Assembly (NCBI GenBank): GCA_903813345.2
Contig: CAIIXF020000735.1
Location: forward strand, 1 to 56,000
Length of the DNA stretch: 56,000 bases
From: Owenia fusiformis
Lineage: Eukaryota; Annelida; Polychaeta; Sabellida; Oweniidae
Direction of reading: 5' to 3'
The position numbers were made by a program, and so were the translations under genes. Each line of letters begins with the position of its first letter. Position 1 is the first letter of the stretch. Shown here in pieces: positions 42,535-55,600 of this stretch. The notes beneath the pieces are model-generated. The model worked only from the letters and a program-made list of their open reading frames with translations, was not told the DNA's origin and ran no database searches.

Positions 42535-45500
42535 ATAAAGATAGTACAATGGTATACTGCTTGACGTCATCAGTGACATAGAAACAAATTGTCAAATTGC
42601 AGAATCAATCACTAAGTAAGACAATTAAACAGACTATTTAACAAACTGTGGAAATTAGAAAAAATGTATAAACAAACAACTTACCAATGATAGACATATA
42701 AATAGTGCATTGATATACAGTGTTACCTCATTATTAACACTTGATTGCAGAAGCAATCACTAAGTAAAATGATGAAACACTCCATTGGAAATTAAACATA
42801 GTATTAAGATACACATTACCAAGGACAGACATACATATATAGTGCCCTGATATACTGCAAGATAGCATTTGTTTCATATAAACAACTGACTGCAGAATCA
42901 ATCACTAAGTGAAATGATAAAACACTCGATTTAGCCAACTTTGGAAATTAAACATTGTATTAAGATACACATTACCAATGACAGACATACATATATAGTG
43001 CCCTGATATACTGCAAGATAGCATTTGTTTCATATAAACAACTGACTGCAGAATCAATCACTAAGTGAAATGATAAAACACTCGATTTAGCCAACTTTGG
43101 AAATTAAACATTGTATTAACATACATATTACCAATAACAGACATATACAAGTGCCCTGATATACTGCAAGATAAAATATGTTTCATTTAAACAACTGACT
43201 GCAGAATCAATCACTATATAAAATGATGAAACACTCCATTTAGCCAACTTTGGAAATTGAACATTGTATTAAGATACACATTACCAATGACAGATATACA
43301 TATATAGTGCCCTGATATACTGCAAGGTAGCATTTGTTTCATATGAACAACTGACTGCAGAATTAATCTCTACAAAAAATGATATAACACTCCATTTAGC
43401 CAACTTTGGAAATTAAACATTGTATTAACATATTACCAATAACAGACATATATATAGTGCCCTGATATACTGCAAGATAAAATTTGTTTCATTTAAACAA
43501 CTGACTGCAGAATCAATCACTACATAAAATGTTAAACACTCCATTTAGCCAACTTTGGAAATTAAACATTGTATTAACATACATATTACCAATGACAGAC
43601 ATATATATAGTGCCCTGATATACTGCAAGATAAAATTTGTTTCATATAAACAACTGACTGCAGAATCAATCACTACATAAATGATAGAACACTCCATTTA
43701 GCCAACTTTGGAAATTGAAGATTGTATTAAGATACACATTACTAATGACAGACATACATATATAGTGCCCTGATATACTGCAAGGTAGCATTTGTTTCAT
43801 ATGAACAACTGACTGCAGAATCAATCACTACAAAAATGATATAACACTCCATCGAGCCAACTTTGGAAATTAAACATTGTATTAACATACATATTACCAA
43901 TAACAGACATATACAAATGCCCTGATATACTGCAAGATAAAATTTGTTTCATTTAAACAACTGACTGCAGAATCAATCACTACATAAAATGATGAAACAC
44001 TCCATTTAGCCAACTTTGGAAATTAAACATTGTATTAACATACATATTACCAATGACAGACATATATATAGTGCCCTGATATACTGCAAGATAAAATTTG
44101 TTTCATATAAATAACTGACTGCAGAATCAATCACTACATAAAATGATAAAACACTCCATTTAGCCAACTTTGGAAATTGAACATTGTATTAAGATACACA
44201 TTACCAATGACAGACATACATATATAGTGCCCTGATATACTGCAAGGTAGCATTTGTTTCATATGAACAACTGACTGCAGAATCAATCACTACAAAAATG
44301 ATATAACACTCCATTTAGCCAACTTTGGAAATTAAACATTGTATTAACATATTACCAATAACAGACATATATATAGTGCCCTGATATACTGCAAGATAAA
44401 ATTTGTTTCATTTAAACAACTGACTGCAGAATCAATCTCTACAAAAAATGATATAACACTCCATTTAGCCAACTTTGGAAATTAAACATTGTATTAACAT
44501 ATTACCAATAACAGACATATATATAGTGCCCTGATATACTGCAAGATAAAATTTGTTTCATTTAAACAACTGACTGCAGAATCAATCACTACATAAAATG
44601 ATAAAACACTCCATTTAGCCAACTTTGGAAATTAAACATTGTATTAACATACATATTACCAATGACAGACATATATATAGTGCCCTGATATACTGCAAGA
44701 TAAAATTTGTTTCATATAAACAACTGACTGCAGAATCAATCACTACATAAATGATAAAACACTCCATTTAGCCAACTTTGGAAATTGAAGATTGTATTAA
44801 GATACACATTACTAATGACAGACATACATATATAGTGCCCTGATATACTGCAAGGTAGCATTTGTTTCATATGAACAACTGACTGCAGAATCAATCACTA
44901 CAAAAATGATATAACACTCCATCGAGCCAACTTTGGAAATTAAACATTGTATTAACATACATATTACCAATAACAGACATATACTTGTATATATAGTGCC
45001 CTGATATACTGTAAGATAAAATTTGTTTCATATAAACAACTGACTGCAGAATCAATCACTACATAAAATGATAAAACGCTCCATTTAGCCAACTTTGGAA
45101 ATTAAACATTGTATTAACATACATATTACCAATGACAGACATATATAGTGCCCTGATATACTGCAACATAAAATGTGTTTCATATAAACAACTGACTGCA
45201 GAATCAATCACTAAGTGAAATGATAAAACACTCCATTTGGCAAACTTTGGAAATTAAACATTGTATTAAGATACACATTACCAATTACAGACATATATAA
45301 AGTGCCCTGATATACTGCAAGATAAAATTTGTTTCATATAAACAACTGACTGCAGAATGAAGCATTAAGTAAAATGATAAAACACTCCATTTAGCCAACT
45401 TTGGAAATTAAACATTGTATTAACATACATAATACCAATGACAGACATATATATAGTGCCCTGATATACTGCAAGATTAAATTTGTTTCATATAAACAAC

Positions 45501-47610
45501 TGACTGCAGAGTCAATCACTAAGTGAAATGATAAAACACTCCATTTAGCCAACTTTGGAGATTAAACATTGTATTAACATACATATTACCTATGACAGAC
45601 ATATATATAGTGCCCTGATATACTGCAAGAAAAAATTTGTTTCATATAAACAATTGACTGCAGAATCAATCATTAAGTGAAATGATAAAACACTCCATTT
45701 GGCAAACTTTGGAAATTAAACATTGTATTAAGATAAACATTACAAATTACAGACATATATAGAGTGCATTGATATACTGCAAGATAAAATTTGTTTCATA
45801 TAAACAACTGACTGCAGAATCAAGCATTAAGTAAAATGATAAAACACTCCATTTAGCCAACTTTGGAAATTTAACATTGTATTAACATTCACATTACCAA
45901 TGACAGACAAGTAAAATGATAAAACACTCCATTTAGCCAAATTTGGAAATAAAACATTTATGACGATACACATTACCAATGACAGACATATATATATATA
46001 TAGTGTCCTTATATACTGCAAGATAACATTTGTTTCATATAAACAACTGACTGCAGAATCAATCACTAAGTAAAATGATAAAACACTCCATTTAACCAAC
46101 TTTGGAAATTAAACATTGCATTAACATACACATTACCAATGACAGAGATATTTATAATGCCTTGATAATCTGCAAAATAAAATTTGTTTCATATAAAAAA
46201 CTGACTGCAGCATCAATCACTAAGTAGAATAATAAAACACGCCATTTAGCAAACTTTGGAAATTATGACAGACATATCTATGTAGTGCCCTGATATACTC
46301 CAAGATGAAATTTGTTTCATATAATTAAACAACTGACTGCAGAATCAATCACTGATAAATGATAAAACATTCCATTCAGCAAACTTTGGAAATAAAACAT
46401 TGTATTAAGGTACACATTATCAATGACAGACATATATATATAGTGCCCTGATATACTGCAAGATAAAATGTGTTTGATATAAACAACTGACTGCAGAATC
46501 AGTCACTAAGTAAAATGATAAAACACTCCATTTAGCCAACTTTGGACATAAAACATTTATTAAGATATACATTACCAATCACAGACATATATATATATAT
46601 ACTGCAAGATAACATGTGTTTCATAAACAACTGACTGCAGAATCAATCACTGAGTAAAATGATAAAACACTCCATTCAGCCAACTTTGGACATAAAACAT
46701 TTACTAAGATATACATTACCAATGACAGACATATATATAGTACTCTGATATACTGCAAGATAAAATTTGTTTCATATAAACAGCTGACTACAGAATCAAT
46801 CACTAAGTAAAATGACAAAGCAGCCAATTTATCCATATTTGGAAATGAAACATTGTATTAACATACACATAATCAATGACAGATATATATATAGTGCCCT
46901 GATATACTGCAAGATAATATGTGTTTCATATAAACAACTAACTGCAGAATCAGTCACTAAGTAAAATGATAAAACACTCCATTACCAAGGAGAGACAAAT
47001 GAAAAGTGGGCTGATATTAGACAGAAATAACTGACATGACTGCAGGATCAGTCACTATGTTGAACACTGATAAATATGCAATGACATACTGCGCAAAACG
47101 TGATGTGTAACATAGAAACACTTTACTGGTTAATTACTAAGTAAAAAACAGTTTGTTTACCCATCTTTGATACTTAACAATGTGTCAACATACACATTAC
47201 CGATGATAGACATATAAATATGAAACTAGTGTACTGCTTGACATCATTTGTTAGATATAAAACAATTGATCATAGAATTAATCACTAAGTAAAACAATAT
47301 ATAAACAGACAACTTACCCATAAAAGACATATAAATAGTGCATTGGTACACTGCTTGTCATTACCTGTCAGAAAAACACTTGATTGCAGAATCAGGTACT
47401 ATGTGAAACATTAGAAGTGTTTATTTAACCAATTTTAGAAATTGAACAATGTGAACATATAAATAGTGTACTTATATACTGTTTGACATCACAGAAAGAA
47501 TGTATGACACCATATGTTACATAGTCAATTTAGCCAACTGTGGATATTATACAATATATTAACATATAACTTACTAATAATTGTATATTTTTCCAACTTT
47601 GGAAATTAAA
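42535..47610. repeat. ~155-bp tandem array downstream of the Helentron ORF
   Basis: Roughly thirty units share ctgactgcagaatcaatcac, ccatttagccaactttgg and gtgccctgatatactgca. Consecutive anchors at 42886, 43042, 43195 and 43351 give 153-156 bp. A block of about seven units repeats with a period of 1,070 bp (marker gaaattgaagattgtatt at 43711 and 44781). Units are homogeneous in the middle and diverged at both edges (42535-42780; 47000-47610). Helentron-derived elements and bivalve pearl-type elements are known to hold tandem repeats of about this size. No gene. Confidence 0.9.
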
Positions 47611-47819
47611 CAATGCATAATCTGTTGGCCAAGCCAATGTCAAGTTATATCATGCTCATTGTTCTATATTTTTATAAAGATTACATTAACAAAATGCAAC
47701 AACAACCGAAGTATAATGCAAATATAAAAGAGATGATATTGATATTCAATCACTAAAGGAAACAATAAAATAATCCATGTTCAGTGATGGGATTACTAAT
47801 TGTCATTTGTATTTAATTG

Positions 47820-49520
47820 CAGACTTTATATAATATTATAGTAACTCTGTATGACACTGGTGTGTTGTACTCTGCAGGTAGAATTGATACTTCATGGTTT
47901 GTTACCATGTGACAATTGTTGGTTGTTTTCAATTGTAGCTTTGTAAATAATATAATATATTATACTCTAAAGCTACAATTGTTACTTCTGTGTTACAGCT
48001 GTATGACACAAGTGTGTGATACTCTGCATGTACAACTGTTACTTCAGGGTTTGTTACCTTGTGACAGTTGGTGGTTGTTTCAATTGTAGCTTTGTAAATA
48101 ATATAATATATTATACTCCAAAGCTACAATTGTTACTTCTGTGTGACAACTGTATGACGCAAGTGCGTTATACTCTGCAGGTACAACTGTTACTTCATGG
48201 TCTGTTACCATGTGCCAGTTGTTGCTTGTTTTCAATTGTAGCTTTGTAAATAATATAATATATTATACTCTAAAGCTACAATTGTTACTTCTGTGTGACA
48301 ACTGTATGACACAAGTGTGTGATACTCTGCATGTACAACTGTTACTTCAGGGTTTGTTACCTTGTGACAGTTGGTGGTTGTTTCAATTGTAGCTTTGTAA
48401 ATAATATAATATATTATACTCCAAAGCTACAATTGTTACTTCTGTGTGACAACTGTATGACGCAAGTGCGTTATACTCTGCAGGTACAACTGTTACTTCA
48501 TGGTCTGTTACCATGTGCCAGTTGTTGCTTGTTTTCAATTGTAGCTTTGTAAATAATATAATATATTATACTCTAAAGCTACAATTGTTACTTCTGTGTG
48601 ACAACTGTATGACACAAGTGTGTTATACTCTGGAGATACAAATGTTACTTCATGGTCTGTTACCATGTACTAGTTCTTGCTTGTTTTCAATTGTGGCTTT
48701 GTACTCCAAAGCTACAATTGTTACTTCTGTGTGACAACTGTATGACGCAAGTGCGTTATACTCTGCAGGTACAACTGTTACTTCATGGTCTGTTACCATG
48801 TGCCAGTTGTTGCTTGTTTTCAATTGTAGCTTTGTAAATAATATAATATACTATTATACTCTAAAGCTACAATTGTTACTTCTATGTGACAGCTGTATGA
48901 CACAAGTGTGTGATACTCTGCATGTACAACTGTTACTTCAGGGTTTGTTACCTTGTGATCATTGTTGGTTGTTTTCAATTGTAGCTTTGTAAATGACATA
49001 ATATATTATACTCTGCAGCTACAATTGTTACTTCTGTGTGACAACTGTATGGCACAAGTGCGTTCTACTCTGCCGGTACAACTGTTACTTCATGGTTTGT
49101 TATCATGTGATAATTGTTGGTTGTTTTCAATTGTAACTTTGTAATGACATAATATATTATACTCTGCAGCTACAGTTGTTATTTCTGTGTGACAACTGTA
49201 TGACACAAGTGCATTCTACTCTGCATGTACAACTGTTACTTCATGGTTTGTTACCATGTGATAATTGTTGGTTGTTTTCAATTGTAGCTTCGTAAATATA
49301 ATATTTTATACTCTTAAGCTACAATTGTTACTTCTGTATGACAACTTTATGACACAAGTGTCTTATTGTCTGCAAGTATAACTGTTACTTTATGGTTTGT
49401 TACCATATGACACTTGTTAGTTGTTTGAAATTATAACAGTATGACACAAGTGTGTTATAATCTGCAGGTTCAACTGTTACTTTATGGTTTGTTACCATAT
49501 GACGGTTGTTGGTTGGCCTC
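47820..49520. repeat. Second tandem array, ~151-bp units in 303-bp dimers
   Basis: gctacaattgttacttctgtg recurs at 48123, 48275 and 48426. The alternating unit variants make a 303-bp dimer, seen exactly at 48016 and 48319. Each unit holds two hairpins: CATGGT/ACCATG around five bases, and CAATTGTAGCTTT/AAAGCTACAATTG around an AT-rich loop. The open frames here are satellite translations, not genes. Confidence 0.88.
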
Positions 49521-51420
49521 AATTGCAGCTTTTTAAATTATATAATATACCTAACCCTGGTGCTACAATTGTTACTTTATGTTTTTGTACCATATGACAA
49601 CTGTTGGTGGGACAACTTCATTTGTGACTTAGTATGGTATATGTATGTTATACTCTGAACTCACAATTATGTTAGTTCGTGGTCTTGTACCATTTGACAA
49701 CTGTTAATTAGTTGTCTTAAACTGTGACTTAATTTAATATAATAGTAACTGTGTATGACACGTAAGTGTGTTATACTTTTATTATACTATAATGTCATGG
49801 TTTGTTACCATGTGACAAATGTTGATTGTCTTCAATTGCAGCTTTGTATAGTATAAATTTGTTTTACCCTTAATTTGCAGTTGATTGTTCTTTGTCTTGA
49901 TTATATGACAACTGTTGGTTAGTTTTCTTAAATAGTGACATTATATGATACAATGGTAATTTTGTATGACACAAATATATTACACACTGAAGGTACAATT
50001 GTTACTCCATGGTTTACTGTGTGACAACATCATGTTGTCTTCAATTGCAGCTTAGTGTGATATATGTTATACTTTGAAGTTACAATTATTTTATTTGGAT
50101 TCTGATTTCGTGTAAGTCTGTTAATCAGTCATGGTATTTTTTAAATGTAAAAAACTGATGATTTGTTGTCTTAAAACCTAGCCATACACTTGCCGGACAA
50201 ACTCCGACATCAAGGGAGCTATAGAGTAAAATATTTTCAGCAGACAACCTTGGACAATTTCAGCTTCTCCAGGGTTGTCTGCCGAACATTATCCGTTTTG
50301 TCCAAGTTTGTCCGTTTTTTCTCTGAGTTAGTTCATTTATGTCCGTTGGAAAGAATTAACTTGTCAATTCTGTTATCCAGACAAATTCAAAAGCATTAAT
50401 TCACATAATGATCATTTGACCATTTTTTGACAAAACAGGACATCATCGAACAAAACAGGACAATCTTGGACAGATAAAACGGACAAAGTCTTAGAAAGTC
50501 CGCCAAGTGTATGGCTAGCTTAATTGTATCTGTATGTACAAATATACAATACTCTGAATTGCAGCTTTGTATAATATACCAGTAAGTAAATTATAATTTG
50601 AAGCTGCAATTGTTCCTGAGTGGTTTTTAGCATGTGACAGTCCGACCTTGCAATTGTTACTTCATGGTTTTAGTAAAAAAAACATGAAGCAACTTCAAGT
50701 TGTTACATGGTACATCTTCAATTGTAGATCTGTATAATTATATAAGTCTATGATAAACTGAAATTGCAATTTTAACTCAATGGTTTTTAGCAAATGAACC
50801 ATGAACTATAGATTTAGTACTTATAAACATGCAGTAACTTAAACGTGTGATATGGTAAAAAGTTTTTACCCTGCTATACCCTGAAGTTGAAATTGCAACT
50901 TCATGTTACTTTACCATGCAGTTCTGTACAATATGATAATGTTATGCCAGTATGCCCCGAAGTTCAAAATGGTATGTCATGTTGTACTCTGAAGTATAAT
51001 ATATAATGTACAAGTATTATAATTGTTTAATATATGTATATTGAACCCAATACTTGCATTGGCTGCTTCATAGTTTTTTACCATGGAGCAACTGTTTGTT
51101 AGTTATGTTTAATTGCAACATTGTAACTAAGTTGAATAGGTAATATAAGTATATAGCATAAAACTGTAGCTTTGTATAGCAATTATACTCTTTGGAGAGA
51201 CAATATTGACTTTTTGCCATGAAACTGTGTATATACTGTAGATATATTATACCCAGAAGCTACAACTTTTGACTTCATGATTGTCAGTCAGTTGCCTTGA
51301 ATTATACTTAGCTATTATTGTTGTTACTTAATGGCATGATATGATGTAACAATTGTTGTATCAATAATGTTGCATCTGACAGTGTCAAAATTCTATAAAT
51401 GGTGATATTGTAAGTGTATA
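49521..51420. repeat. Decayed right flank of the second array
   Basis: Diverging copies of ttcatggtttgttaccatg and caattgcagctttgta persist with growing indels until about 51,400. A MITE is inserted at 50178-50518. No gene. Confidence 0.65.
50178..50518. mobile_element. 341-bp MITE with CTAGCCATACACTTG termini
   Basis: The left terminus ctagccatacacttgccgga pairs with gtccgccaagtgtatggctag at the right, with one mismatch. Subterminal segments also pair (ccgttttgtccaag region against ataaaacggacaaag). The inside is rich in GGACA/TGTCC words and has no transposase. Confidence 0.82.
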
Positions 51421-53010
51421 ATCAATTTGTTGATAAAGGATGGGATATAGGGATAAGTATATTGTATTATCATATTTATTGTTGGTTTAATATGATAACT
51501 ATATTCTGTTAACATCCACTTGACTGAGCAAACAACCTGCAGCAGAAAATAATAAACTCTGGGATGTCCTAAATCAAGCAGAGATTTATCAACTGTTTAT
51601 ACCTCCATTAAAACTCATTTAGCGAATGTCATCTTGAGACATCAACTGCTGAACTAAACAATAGAATTTTATTCAGCATGTGAAACACGTATGAATGACT
51701 AAGGAATATTACACCATATATGTGCTTAAAGGACATCCTTATATTATCACTCCGAATTGCACCAAATGAGTGCCTGAAAGCCATGGAAGTGAAAAGTGTA
51801 CTATTATACAGAATGTACATGAGCATGTCATATGATGTAAGTAATATCAGCACAAAGGACTACTGAAGTATACATACATCATTGCTGTCTGATGAACTGT
51901 ATAAGCCTATTCCTTATAGGATATCGTTCTAAACAGCATATCTAATGGACTAAATAAATAAAAACTGAATGATAATACATATGGCTAAGACATTCTGTGA
52001 CATATCCTGTACTTGGCATCATCCAAATCAGGGACATTATAATTGCCAAGAGGAACCATGGTTTATATGCAAGTAATTATTTATAAAGTCTCATATTGAT
52101 CATTTATTTATTTCTCTGTCTTACAACTTTCAGGTTTTCTAAAACAATTCAACGTGTTAAGGAAAACATTTTAATTGGAATGGAGAATGTATGTTTCTTA
52201 GGTTAATGTTGTACTTATTTTGTAGTCCAGCATGTGTTCATCTGTTTGTTTATCCGTCAGTACGATTTTTGTCAGTGCCATAACGTAATTATTTGACCTG
52301 CGTGGATAAACCTTTTAATAAATATAGAATGTCATATTATGATACACTTTAAATCATTTCTTCTGTGTCTTGATTGAACTACTGTATGTGTTCAAATTTT
52401 ACATTAGAATGTGAATGTTCCCTCAGTCGAGACATCCAAGGCAGAATCAGAGCTACGGGGGTAACAAAATTACAAGCAACATGTACTATTGACATTCCAA
52501 TGTATTCACCACCATTTCAAATATACCAGATAATTGTGGAATGTTTTTAATAAATGTCATAATCACATAAAGCAGTCAACACTTTGTTGTAAAAACAACT
52601 TGAGTTTTCCTCACATAAAGCAATATGGCTTTTTAGAATGTAAATACACCAACGAACGGTGTGAGCCAAAAGTATTCTAAAATTGAAACAAATACTAGTA
52701 TTGATAATGTTGCTTGGTATTTTTGATTCTCCTTCACATACAATTTTGCTAACAATCTTTTCATTTCACTTCACATTAGTCATAATGTACATCATCGACT
52801 TATTCATAATATCCGTTTTAAGTCCACTATATATAGTACTAAGTACTACTCAAGGAGCTTTGTAACAATATAAATATTTCATTGCCACACAATTCTACAC
52901 GTCCCATTGATATATCAAACTTTGAACAGAATATGTTATCAACATGTTCAAGTCAGATCATAAATATTATTAAGTAATATTATATTATATTATGCATTTG
53001 AAATTAAGCT
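51421..53010. other. Intergenic stretch without recognisable gene
   Basis: AT-rich, no array, and short frames only (e.g. 51629-51853 minus, 52683-52865 plus) with no domain or conserved feature. Confidence 0.45.
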
Positions 53011-55352
53011 GACCTGAATTTGAATCCAAAAAATGAATTTGGAAAATCAACTTTTTTTTACCTTCCCAAGGTCACTTAAGGTCAACCAAAAGTCAAATCT
53101 CAAATCTAGGGTTAATTTTTTAACTACTGAGAACTTGTACATGATTTTAAATAAAAAATGATCAAGTTAGAGCAACTTGAAATTTGACTTTAAAAAATTT
53201 CGAAATTTGTTTTTGAGTTCTAATATCTCAAAACTGGTGCAAACTTTTAATAGATAATCAATAGCTAATATGTGTAGAACCTTTAGAGAAATATATATCC
53301 TGACTTTCATTAAAAAATATTGATTTGTAGTCACCAATTCTGAGAAACTTAGAAAACACAGTTTTTGATTTAGTTTGATGACCTTTGACCTTGCAAATTT
53401 TACTTTTTTAGACCTCAGAAGGTCTTTTGTGAATAAATATACCTAAATTTGAATCCTGAAAATCTATTTGAAAAATCAACTTTTTTGACCTTTCGAAGGT
53501 CACTGAAGGTCAACCAAAGGTCAAAGAAAGGTCAGATTTGGAATCCTGAGAACTTTTAGATGAGTTTTTAAAAAAAATTTGGTCAATTTGAACCAAGTTG
53601 AAAAAAGACCTTTTTTGACCTTTTTTTGACCTTCAATATAAGGTCAGATTTGGAATCCTGAGAACTAGTAGATGAGTTTTAAAAAAAAACTTGGTCAATT
53701 TGAAGCAAGTTGAAAAAAGACCTTTTTTGACCTTTTTTGACCTTCAATATCTCAAAATCTGGTGAGAATTTGTCTAGACGGCAAAAGGCTAATATTAATA
53801 GAATACTAATATCTATCTGTATGCAAAAAAATTCAGGCAAAAATATTGAAGTGTAGTGTCAGGATTTGAGAAACTTGAAAAAAGCTTTGATTTGACCTAG
53901 ATTTTGACCTTGACCTAGATAAAAATTCCTTTCCCACCAAGTTCAGCTTAGGTCCCTAGTAGGACTATGTAGTACCTAGTTGAAAGGTAGTTGGAAGTAG
54001 GAGAAAAAGAGGGAGGAAGAATAAATAATAATTAAAGGTCAGCCAAAGGTCAAATCTTAAATACAAGGTCATATATATGAACTCCAGGCATCTTGCAGAT
54101 GATTTAAAAAAAGTTTGGTCAATTTGAAGCAATGTGAAATTTGACCTTGAAAAATTTCAACATTAGACCTTTTTCAGTTTTTGAGGTCCAATATCTCAAA
54201 CCTGGTGCAGAATTTTAATGGATAATCAATTGTTAATATGTGTAAAACCTTTAGAGGAATATATATCCTGACTTTAATTCAGAAATATTGATTTGTAGTC
54301 ACAAACTTTGAGAAACTTAGAAAACACAGTTTGTAATCTTGTTTGATGACCTTGACCTTTGACCTTGAAAATTTTACTTTTTTAGACCTCAGTTTATCTT
54401 TTCTGATTGAATAAACCTAAATTTAAATACAAAAAATCAATTTTGAAAAATCAATTTTTTGACCTTTCGAAGGTCACTGAGGGTCAACTAAAGGTCATAG
54501 GTCAAAACTAAGGTCAGATTTGAGTTCCCGAGATCTTGTAGATGCTTTTTAAAAAAAAGTTTGGTTAATTTAGAGCAAGTTGAAATTTAACCTTGAAAAA
54601 TTTCGAAATTTGCCCTTTTTTCAGTTTTTGAGTTCTAATATCTCAACACTGGAGCAAAATTTTAATAAATAGTCAATTGCTAATATGTGTATAACCTTTA
54701 GAGGAATATATATTCTGACTTTCAGTAAAAAAAATTGATTTGTAGTCTCCAATTTTGAGAAACTTAGAAAACACAGTTTGTGATTTCGTTTGATGACCTT
54801 GACCTTTGACCTTGCAAATTTTACTTTTTTAGACCTCAGAAGGTCTTTTGTGAATAAATATACCTAAATTTGAATCCAGAAAATCGATTTGAAAAATCAA
54901 CTTTTTTGACCTTTTTGAGGTCACTGAAGGTCAACAAAAGGTCAAAGTTCAAAAGTAAGGTCAGATTTGGAATCCTGAGAATTTGTACATGAGTTTAAAA
55001 AAAAAATTTGGTCAATTTAAAGCAAGTTGAAAAAAGATCTTTTTTGACCTTTTTTTGACCTTCAATATCTCAAAATCTAGGCAAGATTTCTCTAGACGGC
55101 AAAAAGCTTAGACTAATAGAATACTAATATCTATCGGTATGCAAAACTTCAGCCAAAAATTTTGAAGTGTAGTGTCAGGATTTGAGAAACTTGAAAAAAA
55201 CTTAGATTTGACCTAGATTTTGACCTTTGACCTTGACCTAGATAAAAATTCCTTTCCCACCAAGTTCAGCCCAGGTCATTAGTAGGACTATGTAGTAGCT
55301 AGTTGAAAATTAGTCGGAAGTAGGAGAAAAAGAGGGAGGAAGAATAAATAAT
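53011..55352. repeat. Type-A AGGTCA satellite, second field
   Basis: It starts mid-monomer at about 53,011. A 111-bp partial tandem duplication lies near 53529-53750. From about 54,020 to 55,352 it follows 5,740-7,055 closely, sharing rare variants such as gtcactgagggtcaac and ctcaacactgga, and ends with the same aagagggaggaagaataaata. Confidence 0.88.
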
Positions 55353-55379
55353 AATAATAAGGAATAATAAAGAATAATA

Positions 55380-55600
55380 ATAATATCTACAAAATTGATA
55401 GGAGGCCCCCCGATGGGGCCTCCTAATAATATCTACAAAATTGATAGGAGGCCCCCCGATGGGGCCTCCTAATAATAATATCTACAAAATTAATAGGAGG
55501 CCCCTGCCGGGGGGCCTCCTAATAATAATAAAGAATAATAATAATAATAATATCTACAAAATTAATAGGAGGCCCCTGCCGGGGGGCCTCCTAATAAAAC
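55380..55600. repeat. Four tandem G-type hairpin cassettes
   Basis: Hairpins at 55400-55424 and 55446-55470 have loop CCGAT; those at 55495-55520 and 55567-55592 have loop TGCCGG. All have identical 10-bp arms and an atatctacaaaattRat leader, separated by AATAAT spacers. Confidence 0.9.

Larger units (their letters stand above)
32419..47610 (+). mobile_element. Helentron (Helitron-like element); ends unresolved
   Basis: Defined by the giant Rep-helicase-endonuclease ORF and the tandem array directly downstream. A C-terminal AP-like endonuclease is the known mark of Helentrons as opposed to canonical Helitrons. The left limit must lie after the 800-bp duplication ends (about 32,262); the right limit is set here at the end of the ~155-bp array only for convenience. 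I could not identify a 3' hairpin terminus or the insertion dinucleotide. Confidence 0.75.

Noticed and set aside
42535-47610. Regular repeats considered as a CRISPR-like array
   Set aside because: The whole ~155-bp unit is conserved with no unique spacers, and the setting is eukaryotic.
48016-49144. Overlapping 60-77-codon plus-strand frames repeated every ~151/303 bp
   Set aside because: Direct translation of the second tandem array; no independent evidence of coding.
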